Shown: positions 8,924 to 18,607, numbered from the stretch's first letter. The stretch: DNA of 64,000 nucleotides from Roseovarius sp. TE539 (GCF_003298505.1 NZ_QNGB01000006.1:62001-126000), one strand, 5' to 3'. The notes: generated by a model from the letters alone, not told the origin. Program-made: numbers and translations.

Positions 8924-9937
8924 TCAGCCGCGTTTGCGGCGCCTGCGTCGCGGGGCCGGGCCTTCATCCTTTCCGGTTCCATCGACAGCGGACGAGAAGG
9001 CGCCAAGCGTGTCGGTGATCTGCTCGAGTGTCGGCCGCTCGCCGCGCGGCCGGGTCTCCAGCGCGTCCCGCATCTTGCGCAGGTGCTCGGGCATCGTGCC
9101 GCAGCACCCGCCGATGATCGTGGCCCCCGCGTCGCGGGCGAGGACCGCATACTCGGCCATCAGCTCGGGCGTGCCGTCATAGTGGATATGGCCGTCGACA
9201 TATTTCGGGATGCCGGCATTGCCCTTGGCGATGATCGGCCGTTCGGTGCCTTGCGCAACGAACCCAAGCACGGTTCGCAACAGATCGGATGCCCCGACGC
9301 CGCAATTGGCGCCGAACGCCAGCGGCGGGGTATCCAGCCCTTCGACCAGTGTCACCATGTCGGCCGAGGTAAGCCCCATCATGGTCCGGCCTGCAGTGTC
9401 GAAGCTCATTGTTCCGCACCATGGCATTGCCGCGAGGCGGAACGCCTCCTGCGCAGCCGTGTATTCTTCCGGTGCCGATATCGTTTCCAGCCACAGGACG
9501 TCGGCGCCGCCTTCCTTGAGGCCCTCTGCCTGTTCGTGGAATATCTCGACCGCCAGGTCGTGCGTCAACGAGCCCATCGGTGCCATGATCTCGCCCGTCG
9601 GCCCGACCGATCCGGCCACGACGACCGGGTGATCGGCCGTATCTGCAACCTCGCGCCCGATCTCGGCCGCGATCCGCGACAGGACCCGGGCCCGTTTCTG
9701 CGCGCCATGCAGTTTCAGCCGCGCGGCATTGCCACCGAAGGAATTGGTCAGGAACAAGTCACTGCCGGCCTCGACCGCCATGGAATAGAGGCGCTTGACA
9801 CGGTCGGGATGATCCTCGTTCCACATCTCCGGAGCGTCTCCGGATTCCAGTCCCATGTTGAACAGGTTTGTCCCGGTGGCGCCATCTGCAAGAAGCCACT
9901 CGCGCCGGGCAAGCATGTCGGACAAAGCGTTGGCCAT
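8924..9937 (-). CDS. bmt: Homocysteine S-methyltransferase, probable methionine synthase catalytic subunit
   Basis: The 337-residue protein is a zinc-dependent homocysteine methyltransferase. It has LLADGATGTNL at the start and the three zinc cysteines: Cys212 in GANCGVGASD and Cys278-Cys279 in GGCCGTMPEH. It lacks the pterin, cobalamin and activation domains of full-length MetH. The nearby corrinoid protein would supply the methyl group. It is often annotated as betaine-homocysteine methyltransferase. The C-terminus carries a basic tail, PRRRRRKRG. The start at 9937 has GGGAAGGG upstream. The folate-binding partner would be encoded elsewhere. Confidence 0.87.
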   Translation of the reverse strand: MANALSDMLARREWLLADGATGTNLFNMGLESGDAPEMWNEDHPDRVKRLYSMAVEAGSDLFLTNSFGGNAARLKLHGAQKRARVLSRIAAEIGREVADTADHPVVVAGSVGPTGEIMAPMGSLTHDLAVEIFHEQAEGLKEGGADVLWLETISAPEEYTAAQEAFRLAAMPWCGTMSFDTAGRTMMGLTSADMVTLVEGLDTPPLAFGANCGVGASDLLRTVLGFVAQGTERPIIAKGNAGIPKYVDGHIHYDGTPELMAEYAVLARDAGATIIGGCCGTMPEHLRKMRDALETRPRGERPTLEQITDTLGAFSSAVDGTGKDEGPAPRRRRRKRG

Positions 9938-10073
9938 ATCTGTTCCCTTCCCTGTCCGGGCCACTTCGCATGCGGGCAAAGCGCGCGCAATCGAAGAGTG
10001 CTCATGATCATCCTGAGCATGATTCCGGTCGGCGCCGCGCGGAACGCTCAGGCGTGCCGGACTGCCGACGCGG

Positions 10074-10388
10074 TCAGTCTTCCTTGACCAGTTGCGATTT
10101 GGCGATGAGAAGAAGTTCGTCCATCTTTCCGCGGATGGTGTCGGGATCCGCCAGATCGCCGAGGTCACCGGCCACCTTGCGAACAACGTCTTCGTGGCCG
10201 GCCTCTTCGAAATCGGCCTTCACCACCTCGCGGGCATAGGCATCGGCGTCGTCGCCGGTCTTGCCCATCAGTTCCGCCGCCCAGAGGCCAAGCAGCTTGT
10301 TGCGACGCGCAACGGCACGGAACTTCATTTCCTCGTCATGCGCGAACTTGTTTTCGAAAGCATTTTCACGGTCGTCGAATGTGGTCAT
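10074..10388 (-). CDS. F1-ATPase inhibitor zeta subunit (DUF1476)
   Basis: The 104-residue protein begins [35 protein letters not shown], split here as [19 protein letters not shown] and [19 protein letters not shown], which is the signature of DUF1476. In Paracoccus denitrificans this family is the zeta subunit that inhibits ATP hydrolysis by the F1FO-ATPase, with the N-terminus as the inhibitory segment. The rest is a four-helix domain. It is alone in its transcription unit, divergent from purC. Confidence 0.93.
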   Translation of the reverse strand: MTTFDDRENAFENKFAHDEEMKFRAVARRNKLLGLWAAELMGKTGDDADAYAREVVKADFEEAGHEDVVRKVAGDLGDLADPDTIRGKMDELLLIAKSQLVKED

Positions 10389-10546
10389 TGGTTTTCCCCC
10401 GAAGAAGGAGTTTCAGTTGTTATTGGTATGCAGGCCAATGCTCGCGAGGGCAAGTCCCCCGTCGCGCCTTGCGACACTCTCGCCCATGCACTAAGAGGGC
10501 GCAGGCGTGTGGCGTGGAGCCGCCGCCGGCGAGCGACGGAGTGAAA

Positions 10547-11308
10547 ATGGCGCGGCGCAAGAAGATATACGAGGGCAAGGCCAAAACGCTGTACGAGGGC
10601 CCCGAGCCGGGCACGGTCGTGCAGTATTTCAAGGATGATGCCACCGCGTTCAACGCCGAGAAAAAGGATGTGATCGAGGGCAAGGGCGTGCTCAACAACA
10701 TGCTTTCGGAATATTTCATGACCGGCCTGAACAATGTCGGGGTGCCCACGCATTTCATCCGCCGCATCAACATGCGCGAGCAGTTGGTCCGCGCCTGCGA
10801 GATCGTGCCGCTGGAAGTGATCGTGCGCAATTACGCCGCCGGCAGCATGGCCTCGCGTCTCGGCATGGAGGAGGGCGCGCAATTGCCCCGTCCGATCGTG
10901 GAATACTGTCTCAAGGATGATGCTCTTGGCGACCCGCTGGTGACCGAAGAGCATATCGCGGCTTTCGGCTGGGCCAGCCAGCAGGATATGGACGACATCC
11001 TCAGCCTGGCGCTGAGGGTCAATGATTTCATGTCCGGCATCATGTACGGGGTCGGCATTCGCCTGGTGGATTTCAAGATCGAGATCGGCCGCGTCTATGA
11101 CGGCGATTTCCAGCGGCTGATCGTCGCGGACGAGATCAGCCCCGACAGCTGCCGCTTGTGGGACATTGCCACCGGGCGGAAACTGGACAAGGACGTCTTT
11201 CGCCGGGATCTGGGCAGCCTGACCGACGCGTATACGGAGGTCGCGACACGTCTGGGCGTGATGCCCAAGGGGGCCACTCCGATGGCGCGGCCCACACTGA
11301 TCAACTGA
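10547..11308 (+). CDS. purC: Phosphoribosylaminoimidazole-succinocarboxamide synthase
   Basis: PurC joins aspartate to CAIR with ATP, giving SAICAR. The 253-residue length is typical. The N-terminus [18 protein letters not shown], the central [14 protein letters not shown] and [14 protein letters not shown] are family motifs. The ATG at 10547 is chosen for this N-terminus; the frame is open upstream to 10379 but that part is in low-quality sequence. It leads the purC-purS-purQ cluster, with 42 bases before purS. Confidence 0.96.
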   Translation: MARRKKIYEGKAKTLYEGPEPGTVVQYFKDDATAFNAEKKDVIEGKGVLNNMLSEYFMTGLNNVGVPTHFIRRINMREQLVRACEIVPLEVIVRNYAAGSMASRLGMEEGAQLPRPIVEYCLKDDALGDPLVTEEHIAAFGWASQQDMDDILSLALRVNDFMSGIMYGVGIRLVDFKIEIGRVYDGDFQRLIVADEISPDSCRLWDIATGRKLDKDVFRRDLGSLTDAYTEVATRLGVMPKGATPMARPTLIN

Positions 11309-11350
11309 CCGCTGTTTCCGTCAGCCGGTGCAAAAGGGAAAGGCGCGCAA

Positions 11351-11581
11351 ATGAAGGCACGTGTCTATGTGATGTTGAAGGCGGGTGTTCTCGACCCGCA
11401 GGGCGAAGCGGTGCGTCACGCGCTTGGAAGTCTGGGGTTCGATGGCGTCGAAGGGGTCCGGCAGGGCAAGGTGATAGAGCTTGATCTGGCCGAAGACACG
11501 ACCGAGGAAACCGTGACGCAGATGTGCGAGAAGTTGCTGGCCAACACGGTAATCGAAAGCTACCGCGTGGAGATGGAGTGA
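11351..11581 (+). CDS. purS: Phosphoribosylformylglycinamidine synthase, PurS subunit
   Basis: This 76-residue protein is the small PurS subunit that bridges PurL and PurQ in the three-part FGAM synthase and channels ammonia. It begins [21 protein letters not shown] and contains the [12 protein letters not shown] strand, as expected. Its TGA stop overlaps the purQ ATG by one base. purL, the third subunit, is not in the window. Confidence 0.95.
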   Translation: MKARVYVMLKAGVLDPQGEAVRHALGSLGFDGVEGVRQGKVIELDLAEDTTEETVTQMCEKLLANTVIESYRVEME

Positions 11582-12249
11582 TGCATGCTGCGGTGATCGT
11601 CTTTCCCGGCTCCAATTGCGATCGCGACATGGCGGTCGCCTTCAGGCAAGCCGGTGCGCGGGTCACGATGGTCTGGCACAAGGATACGGCGCTGCCGGAT
11701 GGGGTGGACGTTGTCGGAATTCCCGGGGGGTTTTCCTTTGGCGATTACCTGCGATGCGGTGCGATCGCGGCGAATTCCCCGATATGTCGATCCGTCATAG
11801 CACATGCCGGGCGCGGTGGTTACGTACTGGGCATCTGCAACGGGTTCCAGGTGTTGACGGAAACCGGGATGCTGCCGGGGGTTCTGCTGCGGAACGCGGC
11901 GTTGAAATATGTCTGCCGGACTGTGCGATTGCGGGTCGAGACCGCGGATAGCGCCTTCACCTGTGGCTATGCCGCCGGTGACGAGATCACGATCCCCGTG
12001 GCACATCATGACGGCAACTATTTCGCCGATGCGGACACGCTGAAGTGGCTCGACGATCAGGACCGCGTTGTGTTCAGGTATCTCGACAACCCCAACGGGT
12101 CGGTCGATGACATCGCGGGCATCGTGTCCGAGAACCGCCGTGTGCTCGGCATGATGCCTCATCCCGAACGTATGGCCGATCCCATGCATGGCGGGACGGA
12201 CGGTGCGAGCTTCTTTTCCGGTTTGGCAGCGGCTCTGGCCCACGCATGA
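11581..12249 (+). CDS. purQ: Phosphoribosylformylglycinamidine synthase, glutaminase subunit
   Basis: PurQ hydrolyses glutamine to supply ammonia for FGAM synthesis. The 222-residue class I amidotransferase begins [16 protein letters not shown]. The nucleophile Cys lies in [11 protein letters not shown] near residue 86 and the catalytic His/Glu in MMPHPERM near the end. The ATG overlaps the purS stop (TGATG). The next gene downstream is a histidine kinase, not purL. Confidence 0.96.
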   Translation: MHAAVIVFPGSNCDRDMAVAFRQAGARVTMVWHKDTALPDGVDVVGIPGGFSFGDYLRCGAIAANSPICRSVIAHAGRGGYVLGICNGFQVLTETGMLPGVLLRNAALKYVCRTVRLRVETADSAFTCGYAAGDEITIPVAHHDGNYFADADTLKWLDDQDRVVFRYLDNPNGSVDDIAGIVSENRRVLGMMPHPERMADPMHGGTDGASFFSGLAAALAHA

Positions 12250-12253
12250 GGGC

Positions 12254-12282
12254 TTGAGGGACGGCGTGGACGGGCCTAGATT
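12254..12282 (+). promoter_or_regulatory. Candidate promoter of the dctB-like gene
   Basis: TTGAGG (12254-12259), 17 bases, then TAGATT (12277-12282), 6 bases before the ATG at 12289. A start of transcription 6-7 bases later would coincide with the ATG, so the message may be leaderless; no Shine-Dalgarno is visible. Confidence 0.45.
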
Positions 12283-12288
12283 TTCGAA

Positions 12289-14049
12289 ATGAGTGACGCT
12301 TCGGCCCCCGTACCGGTCCGACGGGCGCGCACGACCGGGTGGCGGGCGCGCCTCGCCCTGTTGCTTTTGCTGATCCTGGCGGCGGTGGTGGTCTATGTCA
12401 CCAATCGTTTTCTGACCGACCGTTTCACCGAAACGACGCGCAACCGGGCGGAACTGCGGCTTGTTCTCTACAGCGGCAATCTTCAGAGTGAACTGCGCCA
12501 GAATGCCATCGTGCCACAGCTTCTCGCCCGCGATCCCGCGCTCATCGCGGCCTTGAATTCTGGTGATTATTCGCAATCCACGCAGCGGCTCATATCCTTT
12601 CTGGATGAAATCGGCGCGGCGTCGCTCACTTTGCTGGATACCGATGGTCGCGCGGTCGCGGTGACGGAGCGCGGTTCGCTCGGGGAATCCCACCGGCAAG
12701 CCCCCTACTTCGTCGACGCCCAGAGATCGAAAGACACTGTTTTCAAGCTCTTGGAGCAAGAAACCGGCCAGTACAGCTTCTATTACGCACGCCGCATTGA
12801 AAGCAACGGCGATCTTGCCGGCGTCATTGTTGTCGAGGTCGACCTGGGAAAATACGAGCGCGCCTGGGCCGGGATTTCCGACGCCGTCATGGTGACCGAC
12901 AGCACCGGACGGATCATCCTGGCGACGGAGCCGCGATGGCGCGGCCTGACCGAAGGCGAGGCGCTGGAACGCGAACCGGTCAGCAGCGCGATCGAACGCG
13001 CCATCCAGGCAACCGCGGACTGGACCGCATTGCCGGCAGATGCCTATGTGCAGGGCGAAGCGGTGATGCGGGTCACCGGACGGGTCGGGTTCCGCGGCTG
13101 GCGGATTGCCAGCTTCACCACCTATGCCAGTGTCCGCGAAAAGGTTAACGGCGTTCTGGCGCTGGAGATCATGGGCTTTGCGATTCTCCTGGCCGGGGCA
13201 TTCTGGTTTCTCAGCCGAAAGACCGCGGTGCGCATGGCCGTGTTCCAGAGGGAATCGGCGGAGCTTCGCGCATTGAACGCGCGCCTGCAGCGGGAAATCG
13301 CCGAACGTGAACGGGTACAGGAAAACCTCGCCGTCGCTGAGCAGACGCTCGCGCAAAGTTCGAAACTCGCCGCCCTCGGGGAGATGTCGGCGGCGGTGAG
13401 CCATGAGCTCAATCAGCCGCTTGCAGCGATGAAGACCTACCTGGCCGGTGCGCGCTTGTTGCTGAGCCGCAATCGCCCCGAAGAGGCCCTTTCCTCCTTT
13501 CAGCGCATTGATGACCTTCTCGAAAGGATGGGGGCGATCACCAGGCAGTTGAAATCCTATGCCCGGCACGGGGGTGACGCGCTTGAACCCGTCAACCTGG
13601 CCGATGCCCTTGCCTCGGCGCTGGCGATGATGGAGCCGCAACTGCGCAGCCGACAGGTCAATATCAACCGGACATTGCCTGAAAACCCGGTCATGGTCAT
13701 GGGGGATCGGCTCAGGATCGAGCAGGTGATGATCAATCTTCTGCGCAACGCGATGGACGCCACCGAAAATGTTGAAGAGGCGCAAATAGATATTCTCCTG
13801 GCCGCCGGGGAAACGGCGATGCTGACGGTTCGGGACAACGGACCGGGAATCCAGGATATCGAGAACCTGTTCGAGCCCTTTTACACGACCAAGCAACCCG
13901 GCGACGGCGTCGGGTTGGGGCTTGCCATTTCCTCGGGTATCGTGAACGACCTTGGCGGGCGCCTGACGGCGCGCAATGCCGCCGATGGGGGGGCTGTATT
14001 CGAGGTTCAGCTTCCCATCTTGCCGGAAGAAACCCGTGCAGCGGAGTAA
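12289..14049 (+). CDS. dctB: Sensor histidine kinase, DctB-like
   Basis: This 586-residue inner-membrane kinase has a membrane segment at about 20-37, a periplasmic PDC/Cache sensor domain at about 40-285, a second membrane segment at 288-308, a coiled linker, and a dimerisation domain with the phospho-acceptor His372 in AAVSHELNQPLAAMKTYL. The ATPase domain has N, G1 and G2 boxes (LLRNAMDAT, VRDNGPGIQ, GVGLGLAISSG). This is the layout of DctB, which senses C4-dicarboxylates. The ligand here is not proven; no dctP/Q/M transporter is adjacent. The regulator gene follows after 7 bases. Confidence 0.85.
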   Translation: MSDASAPVPVRRARTTGWRARLALLLLLILAAVVVYVTNRFLTDRFTETTRNRAELRLVLYSGNLQSELRQNAIVPQLLARDPALIAALNSGDYSQSTQRLISFLDEIGAASLTLLDTDGRAVAVTERGSLGESHRQAPYFVDAQRSKDTVFKLLEQETGQYSFYYARRIESNGDLAGVIVVEVDLGKYERAWAGISDAVMVTDSTGRIILATEPRWRGLTEGEALEREPVSSAIERAIQATADWTALPADAYVQGEAVMRVTGRVGFRGWRIASFTTYASVREKVNGVLALEIMGFAILLAGAFWFLSRKTAVRMAVFQRESAELRALNARLQREIAERERVQENLAVAEQTLAQSSKLAALGEMSAAVSHELNQPLAAMKTYLAGARLLLSRNRPEEALSSFQRIDDLLERMGAITRQLKSYARHGGDALEPVNLADALASALAMMEPQLRSRQVNINRTLPENPVMVMGDRLRIEQVMINLLRNAMDATENVEEAQIDILLAAGETAMLTVRDNGPGIQDIENLFEPFYTTKQPGDGVGLGLAISSGIVNDLGGRLTARNAADGGAVFEVQLPILPEETRAAE

Positions 14050-14056
14050 TGGGACA

Positions 14057-15391
14057 ATGCCGAACGCAACCAAGATTGCCATAATTGATGACGAACGTGA
14101 CATGCGCCAGTCAATCAGCCAGTGGCTGGCCCTATCCGGGTATGACACCGAAACCTTCGCGAGCGCCGAGGACGCGCTGCGCGTGCTTGGCCCGGATTAT
14201 CCGGGAATAGTGGTGACCGACATCAAGATGCCGGGCATGGGGGGCATGCAGTTCCTCAAGAAGTTGATGAGCACGGACTCCTCTCTTCCGGTTATCATGA
14301 TCACCGGCCACGGAGACGTGCCGATGGCCGTCGAGGCGATGCGCCTCGGTGCCTATGACTTCCTGGAAAAGCCGTTCAACCCGGATCGCATGAACGAGCT
14401 GGCCAAGAAGGCGAGCCACGTCCGGCGCATGACACTGGACAGCCGCGCCTTGCGGCGCGAACTCAGCGATGGCGGGCAGTTGATGGAAAAGCTGATCGGG
14501 TCCAGCCCGGTCATGGAACGCCTGAAGGAAGACATCCTAGATCTCGGGCAGGCAGATGGTCACGTGCTGATTGACGGCGAAACCGGAACCGGCAAGACGC
14601 TGGTCGCGCATGCCCTGCACGCCGTGGGCGCGCGCGCGGGCAAGAGATTTGTCCTCGTATCCTGTGCATCGCTGGAGGAGGAGGCGCTTGCCAAGCGCCT
14701 TTTCGGGCCGGTCATGCCGGAAGACAACTACCTTCCCGCGGTCGAGGAAGCCCGTGGCGGAACGCTTGTGCTTGAGGATATCGAGACGCTGAGCGACGCT
14801 TCGCAGGCCCGGCTGCTCAGTTTCGTGAATGACGAAGGGACGCCGCCCGAGACCCGGATCGTCGCGATCAGCAACCTTCAGGACGAAGGCCGCACTTGTG
14901 AGGACGCGCTAAGGGCCGATCTTTTCTATCGGCTTGCCGCGCTGCGCATCACGGTGCCGCCGCTGCGGCAGCGGGGCGAGGATATCCTCACCATCTTCAC
15001 CCGGTTCACCGAACAGTTCGCGGCGGATTACGGCTGTGAGCCGCCACAGGTCAGCGCGCAGGAGGCTGCGCAGCTCCTTCAAGCGCCATGGCCGGGCAAC
15101 GTCCGGCAGCTTTTCAACGTGGCCGAACGTGCTGTCCTGCAATCACGCCGGGGCAGCGGGACGATCGTTTCGCTTCTCATGACGGATCATCAGGAGATGC
15201 GCCCGGTGATGACCACCGAAGGCAAGCCGCTCAAGGAATATGTGGAGGCGTTCGAAAGGATGCTGATCGACAACACCATGCGCCGGCACCGCGGCAGCAT
15301 CGCGGCGGTCATGGACGAATTGTGCCTTCCCCGGCGCACCCTGAACGAGAAGATGGCGAAGTACGGGTTGCAGCGCGCGGACTACATCTGA
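14057..15391 (+). CDS. dctD: DctD-like response regulator lacking the sigma-54 GAFTGA loop
   Basis: The 444-residue protein has a receiver domain (Asp55 in VVTDIKMPGMGG, Lys105), a AAA+ domain with Walker A GETGTGKT at 174-181, and a Fis-type HTH at the C-terminus (RGSIAAVMDELCLPRRTLNE). Between LAKRLFG (212-217) and GGTLVLEDIE (234-243) the GAFTGA loop that contacts sigma-54 is absent, and the Walker B acidic pair reads ED instead of DE. It therefore probably does not act like classical DctD. The nearest parallel I know is Rhodobacter capsulatus NtrC, which also lacks this loop and works with sigma-70. It is co-transcribed with the kinase. Confidence 0.85.
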   Translation: MPNATKIAIIDDERDMRQSISQWLALSGYDTETFASAEDALRVLGPDYPGIVVTDIKMPGMGGMQFLKKLMSTDSSLPVIMITGHGDVPMAVEAMRLGAYDFLEKPFNPDRMNELAKKASHVRRMTLDSRALRRELSDGGQLMEKLIGSSPVMERLKEDILDLGQADGHVLIDGETGTGKTLVAHALHAVGARAGKRFVLVSCASLEEEALAKRLFGPVMPEDNYLPAVEEARGGTLVLEDIETLSDASQARLLSFVNDEGTPPETRIVAISNLQDEGRTCEDALRADLFYRLAALRITVPPLRQRGEDILTIFTRFTEQFAADYGCEPPQVSAQEAAQLLQAPWPGNVRQLFNVAERAVLQSRRGSGTIVSLLMTDHQEMRPVMTTEGKPLKEYVEAFERMLIDNTMRRHRGSIAAVMDELCLPRRTLNEKMAKYGLQRADYI

Positions 15392-15464
15392 TTTCCACCC
15401 CGGCCGGGGGACGGGAATTTCACCATTGTAATCGGGGGCCATGAGGCATTAAATGCTCAGGCAA

Positions 15465-15633
15465 GGGGTCGTGTCGAGACCCCATTACGATATTCGCTGT
15501 TTCAGACATTTGTAGGGAAATCTTCCGGCACTTCTGAACAGACCGATCAGACCCTCTGTAAAGGGTCTCACGAATTCCTGCCGCCCTTTCTGACGGGTGG
15601 GTCGGGATCTGAATGGGCGCCTCCCGGGGCGCC
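15465..15633 (+). promoter_or_regulatory. Hairpin-rich 5' leader of rne
   Basis: The 405-base gap between dctD and rne has three good hairpins on the plus strand: GGGGTC/GACCCC (15465-15483), AGACCCT/AGGGTCT (15549-15568, 7-bp stem, 6-base loop), and GGCGCC/GGCGCC (15616-15633). None is followed by a T-run. RNase E of E. coli controls its own mRNA through a long structured leader, so a similar role is plausible here but not shown. No coding gene is evident in the gap. Confidence 0.4.
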
Positions 15634-15796
15634 GGAGAAGCAACGCGATGCAATGCGTGACGCAGAAAACCGGTATGCAAACGGGGGCCACGAAGCGCCC
15701 CGCCTTTTCTGCGCCCGCCATCGCCCATGACAGACGCCCGTTTCGGTGCGCCGCTCCTCCCGGGGTGGCGGCACGCGCCGGGCGCACACGGAAATC

Positions 15797-18607
15797 ATGT
15801 CCAAGAAAATGCTCATTGATGCCACTCACGCGGAAGAGACCCGCGTCGTGGTGGTCGACGGAAACAAGGTTGAAGAGTTTGACTTTGAATCCGAAAACAA
15901 ACGGCAGCTTGCCGGTAATATCTATCTCGCGAAGGTAACCCGCGTCGAACCGTCCCTGCAGGCGGCATTTGTCGATTACGGGGGAAACCGGCACGGTTTT
16001 CTCGCCTTTTCCGAAATACATCCCGATTACTACCAGATTCCGGTGGCTGACCGAGAGGCCCTGCTGGAAGAGGAACGCGCCTATGCCGATGCACTGAAGG
16101 CGGGTGACGAGGATGAAGAGAAGGAAAAGCCCAAGCGACGCTCAAGGTCGCGCTCGAAGTCGGCGGCGGAAAAATCACGCTCGGACGATGCGGTTGTCAG
16201 CGACGACGACAACGGCAACGAGATTTCCGGGATGGAGACGATAGATTTCGACGGTGACACCGGCGAGGAAGGCCAGTCCCCGATGGAGCGGGTCGCCGAC
16301 ACGCCCGTCGAAGAACCTGCTGAAGCCGATGAAGCGGGTGAGGAAACTGCAAGAGAGGGGGCGCAATCGCAATCCGATGACGCCGGCTCCAAGGCTGAAA
16401 ACGGGGATGACGAAACGGCTGCGGCCAATGATGACGGCAATGGCAACGGGAACGGCGGATCCGGCGCAAAGACCCCTGATGCAACCTCGCGCGATGCCTC
16501 CATAGAAACGGTTGCCGACGAGGACGGGCCGGACGATATCCGCCCGCCGCGCAAGCCGCGTCCGCGACGCTACAAGATTCAGGAAGTCATCAAGGTGCGC
16601 CAGATTCTTCTGGTGCAGGTCGTCAAGGAGGAGCGCGGCAACAAGGGCGCCGCGCTGACCACCTACCTCAGCCTTGCCGGGCGTTACTGCGTCTTGATGC
16701 CGAATACCGCCCGGGGCGGCGGGATCAGCCGCAAGATCACCAATGCCGCCGACCGCAAGAAGCTGAAGGCGATCGCCACGGAAATCGACGTGCCCCGCGG
16801 GGCGGGCCTGATCGTGCGCACGGCCGGGGCCAAGCGCACCAAGACCGAGATCAAGCGCGATTATGAATATCTGCAGCGGCTGTGGGAGCAAATCCGGGAA
16901 CTCACCCTGCAATCCATCGCGCCGGCCAAGATCTACGAGGAGGGCGACCTTATCAAGCGCTCGATCCGCGATCTTTATAACCGCGAGATCGACGAGGTTC
17001 TGGTGGAGGGCGAGCGTGGATACCGCATCGCCAAGGACTTCATGAAAATGATCATGCCGTCGCATGCCAAGAACGTGAAGAACTATCACGACGCGATGCC
17101 GCTTTTCGCGCGGTATCAGGTCGAAAGCTACCTTGCGGCCATGTTCAATCCCACCGTGCAGCTCAAGTCGGGCGGGTATATCGTCATCGGTGTGACAGAG
17201 GCGCTCGTGGCGATCGACGTGAACTCGGGCCGGGCAACCAAGGAAGGTTCGATCGAGGAAACTGCGCTCAAGACAAATCTCGAGGCTGCCGACGAGGTGG
17301 CACGTCAGCTGCGCCTGCGCGACCTGGCCGGTCTGATCGTCATCGATTTCATCGACATGGATGAGCGCAAGAACAATGCCGCGGTCGAGAAACGGGTCAA
17401 GGAACGCCTCAAGACCGATCGCGCGCGGATTCAGGTCAGCCGGATCAGCGGTTTCGGTCTGATGGAGATGAGCCGTCAGCGCCTGCGCCCCGGCATGATC
17501 GAGGCGACAACCCAGCCATGCCCGCATTGCCACGGCACCGGGCTCATCCGGTCCGATGACAACCTTTCGCTGTCGATCCTGCGGCAGATCGAGGAAGAGG
17601 GCGTGCGCCGCCGGTCCCGCGAAGTTCTGGTCAAGTGCCCCGTCGGGATCGCCAACTTCCTGATGAACCAGAAGCGCGAGCACGTGGCCCAGATCGAGGA
17701 GCGGTATGGCCTGTCTGTGCGTATCGAGGGCGACCCGGCGTTGATCAGCCCGGATTTCGCCATTGAGAAGTTCAAGACAGCCACGCGAAATGTGCCTGAA
17801 GTTGCCGCGCCGGTGGTATCGGTGGACAGTTCCATGATGTCCGATGTTCAGGACGCGCCCGAGGAAGCGGAACAGGAACAAGCGCAGGACGAGCCCGCGC
17901 CGGTGGAGGGCGGGGATGATACCCCCAAGCCCAAGAAACGCCGCCGCCGCCGCCGCCGCCGCTCCAAGTCGAAAACCGAAGGCGCGGAGGACACGCAGGC
18001 GGAAGGCCAGCAATCGGACGACACCGACGACGGGACCGATGCCGCGCCGGATGAAGCCACCGAGGATGCAGGCGGCAAGCCGGCGCAGGAAACCCCTGAA
18101 GAGGCCCCTGACGAGGGCGAAAAGCCAAAACCCAAACGCAAAAGGAAACCCCGCAAGAAGGCTGAACCGGAAGAGCCCCCCTCCGAGGAATCCAGCCCGG
18201 AAACGACTGCGGAGAAGGCCGCGCCAGCATCCGGAACCGACGCCGAGTCGGCCCCTGAGACGGCAGCCGAGAGCAAGCCAAAGCCAAAGCCACGTTCCCG
18301 GCGCAAGAAGGTGGAAAAGCCTGCGGTCGAGGAAGATACCGCCGCGGCGGATGATCCGGCCCCCGGGGCAGAAGGGAAGGCTCAGGCGACGTCCCCGTCC
18401 GAACCGGCTGCGGTGGAGTCCGATACGACGGAGGCCGTTTCAGCGCCCGCGCCCGTGCCCGCTGCGACAGGGGACGCGGAAGAGCTTCCGGCTGATACAC
18501 CCGCCGCACCCGATGACAAACCGGAAGAAAAGGCGGAACCGGTCGGCGCGCAGGACGACAAAGACCAACGCCCCAAGCGGCGCGGTTGGTGGTCACTGGG
18601 TCGCTGA
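15797..18607 (+). CDS. rne: Ribonuclease E
   Basis: RNase E is the main endonuclease of mRNA decay and rRNA/tRNA processing. The 936-residue protein starts MSKKMLIDATHAEETRVVVV. Its S1 domain (about 35-270) is interrupted by a long acidic/basic insertion of about 170 residues, seen as KPKRRSRSRSKS followed by Asp/Glu-rich sequence. The catalytic core follows, with the DNase I-like part around GLIVIDFIDMD and the zinc-link CPHCHGTG. The C-terminal third is unstructured, with alternating acidic and KPKKRRRRRRRRS-type stretches that would bind RNA and degradosome partners. The start at 15797 matches homologues. Confidence 0.96.
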   Translation: MSKKMLIDATHAEETRVVVVDGNKVEEFDFESENKRQLAGNIYLAKVTRVEPSLQAAFVDYGGNRHGFLAFSEIHPDYYQIPVADREALLEEERAYADALKAGDEDEEKEKPKRRSRSRSKSAAEKSRSDDAVVSDDDNGNEISGMETIDFDGDTGEEGQSPMERVADTPVEEPAEADEAGEETAREGAQSQSDDAGSKAENGDDETAAANDDGNGNGNGGSGAKTPDATSRDASIETVADEDGPDDIRPPRKPRPRRYKIQEVIKVRQILLVQVVKEERGNKGAALTTYLSLAGRYCVLMPNTARGGGISRKITNAADRKKLKAIATEIDVPRGAGLIVRTAGAKRTKTEIKRDYEYLQRLWEQIRELTLQSIAPAKIYEEGDLIKRSIRDLYNREIDEVLVEGERGYRIAKDFMKMIMPSHAKNVKNYHDAMPLFARYQVESYLAAMFNPTVQLKSGGYIVIGVTEALVAIDVNSGRATKEGSIEETALKTNLEAADEVARQLRLRDLAGLIVIDFIDMDERKNNAAVEKRVKERLKTDRARIQVSRISGFGLMEMSRQRLRPGMIEATTQPCPHCHGTGLIRSDDNLSLSILRQIEEEGVRRRSREVLVKCPVGIANFLMNQKREHVAQIEERYGLSVRIEGDPALISPDFAIEKFKTATRNVPEVAAPVVSVDSSMMSDVQDAPEEAEQEQAQDEPAPVEGGDDTPKPKKRRRRRRRRSKSKTEGAEDTQAEGQQSDDTDDGTDAAPDEATEDAGGKPAQETPEEAPDEGEKPKPKRKRKPRKKAEPEEPPSEESSPETTAEKAAPASGTDAESAPETAAESKPKPKPRSRRKKVEKPAVEEDTAAADDPAPGAEGKAQATSPSEPAAVESDTTEAVSAPAPVPAATGDAEELPADTPAAPDDKPEEKAEPVGAQDDKDQRPKRRGWWSLGR

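Noticed and set aside
9938-10073. SAH or SAM riboswitch upstream of the homocysteine methyltransferase
   Set aside because: I could not match the known conserved cores; only a weak 6-bp hairpin (TGCTCA/TGAGCA, 9999-10019) is visible.
11560-14148. 862-codon open frame on the minus strand across purQ and the dctB-like gene
   Set aside because: It is antisense to genes with clear family motifs, has low-complexity sequence and arises from GC-rich codon bias.
15398-15418. Terminator after the dctD-like gene (CCCCGGCCGGGG)
   Set aside because: The palindrome has no loop or T-run, so an intrinsic terminator is not supported.
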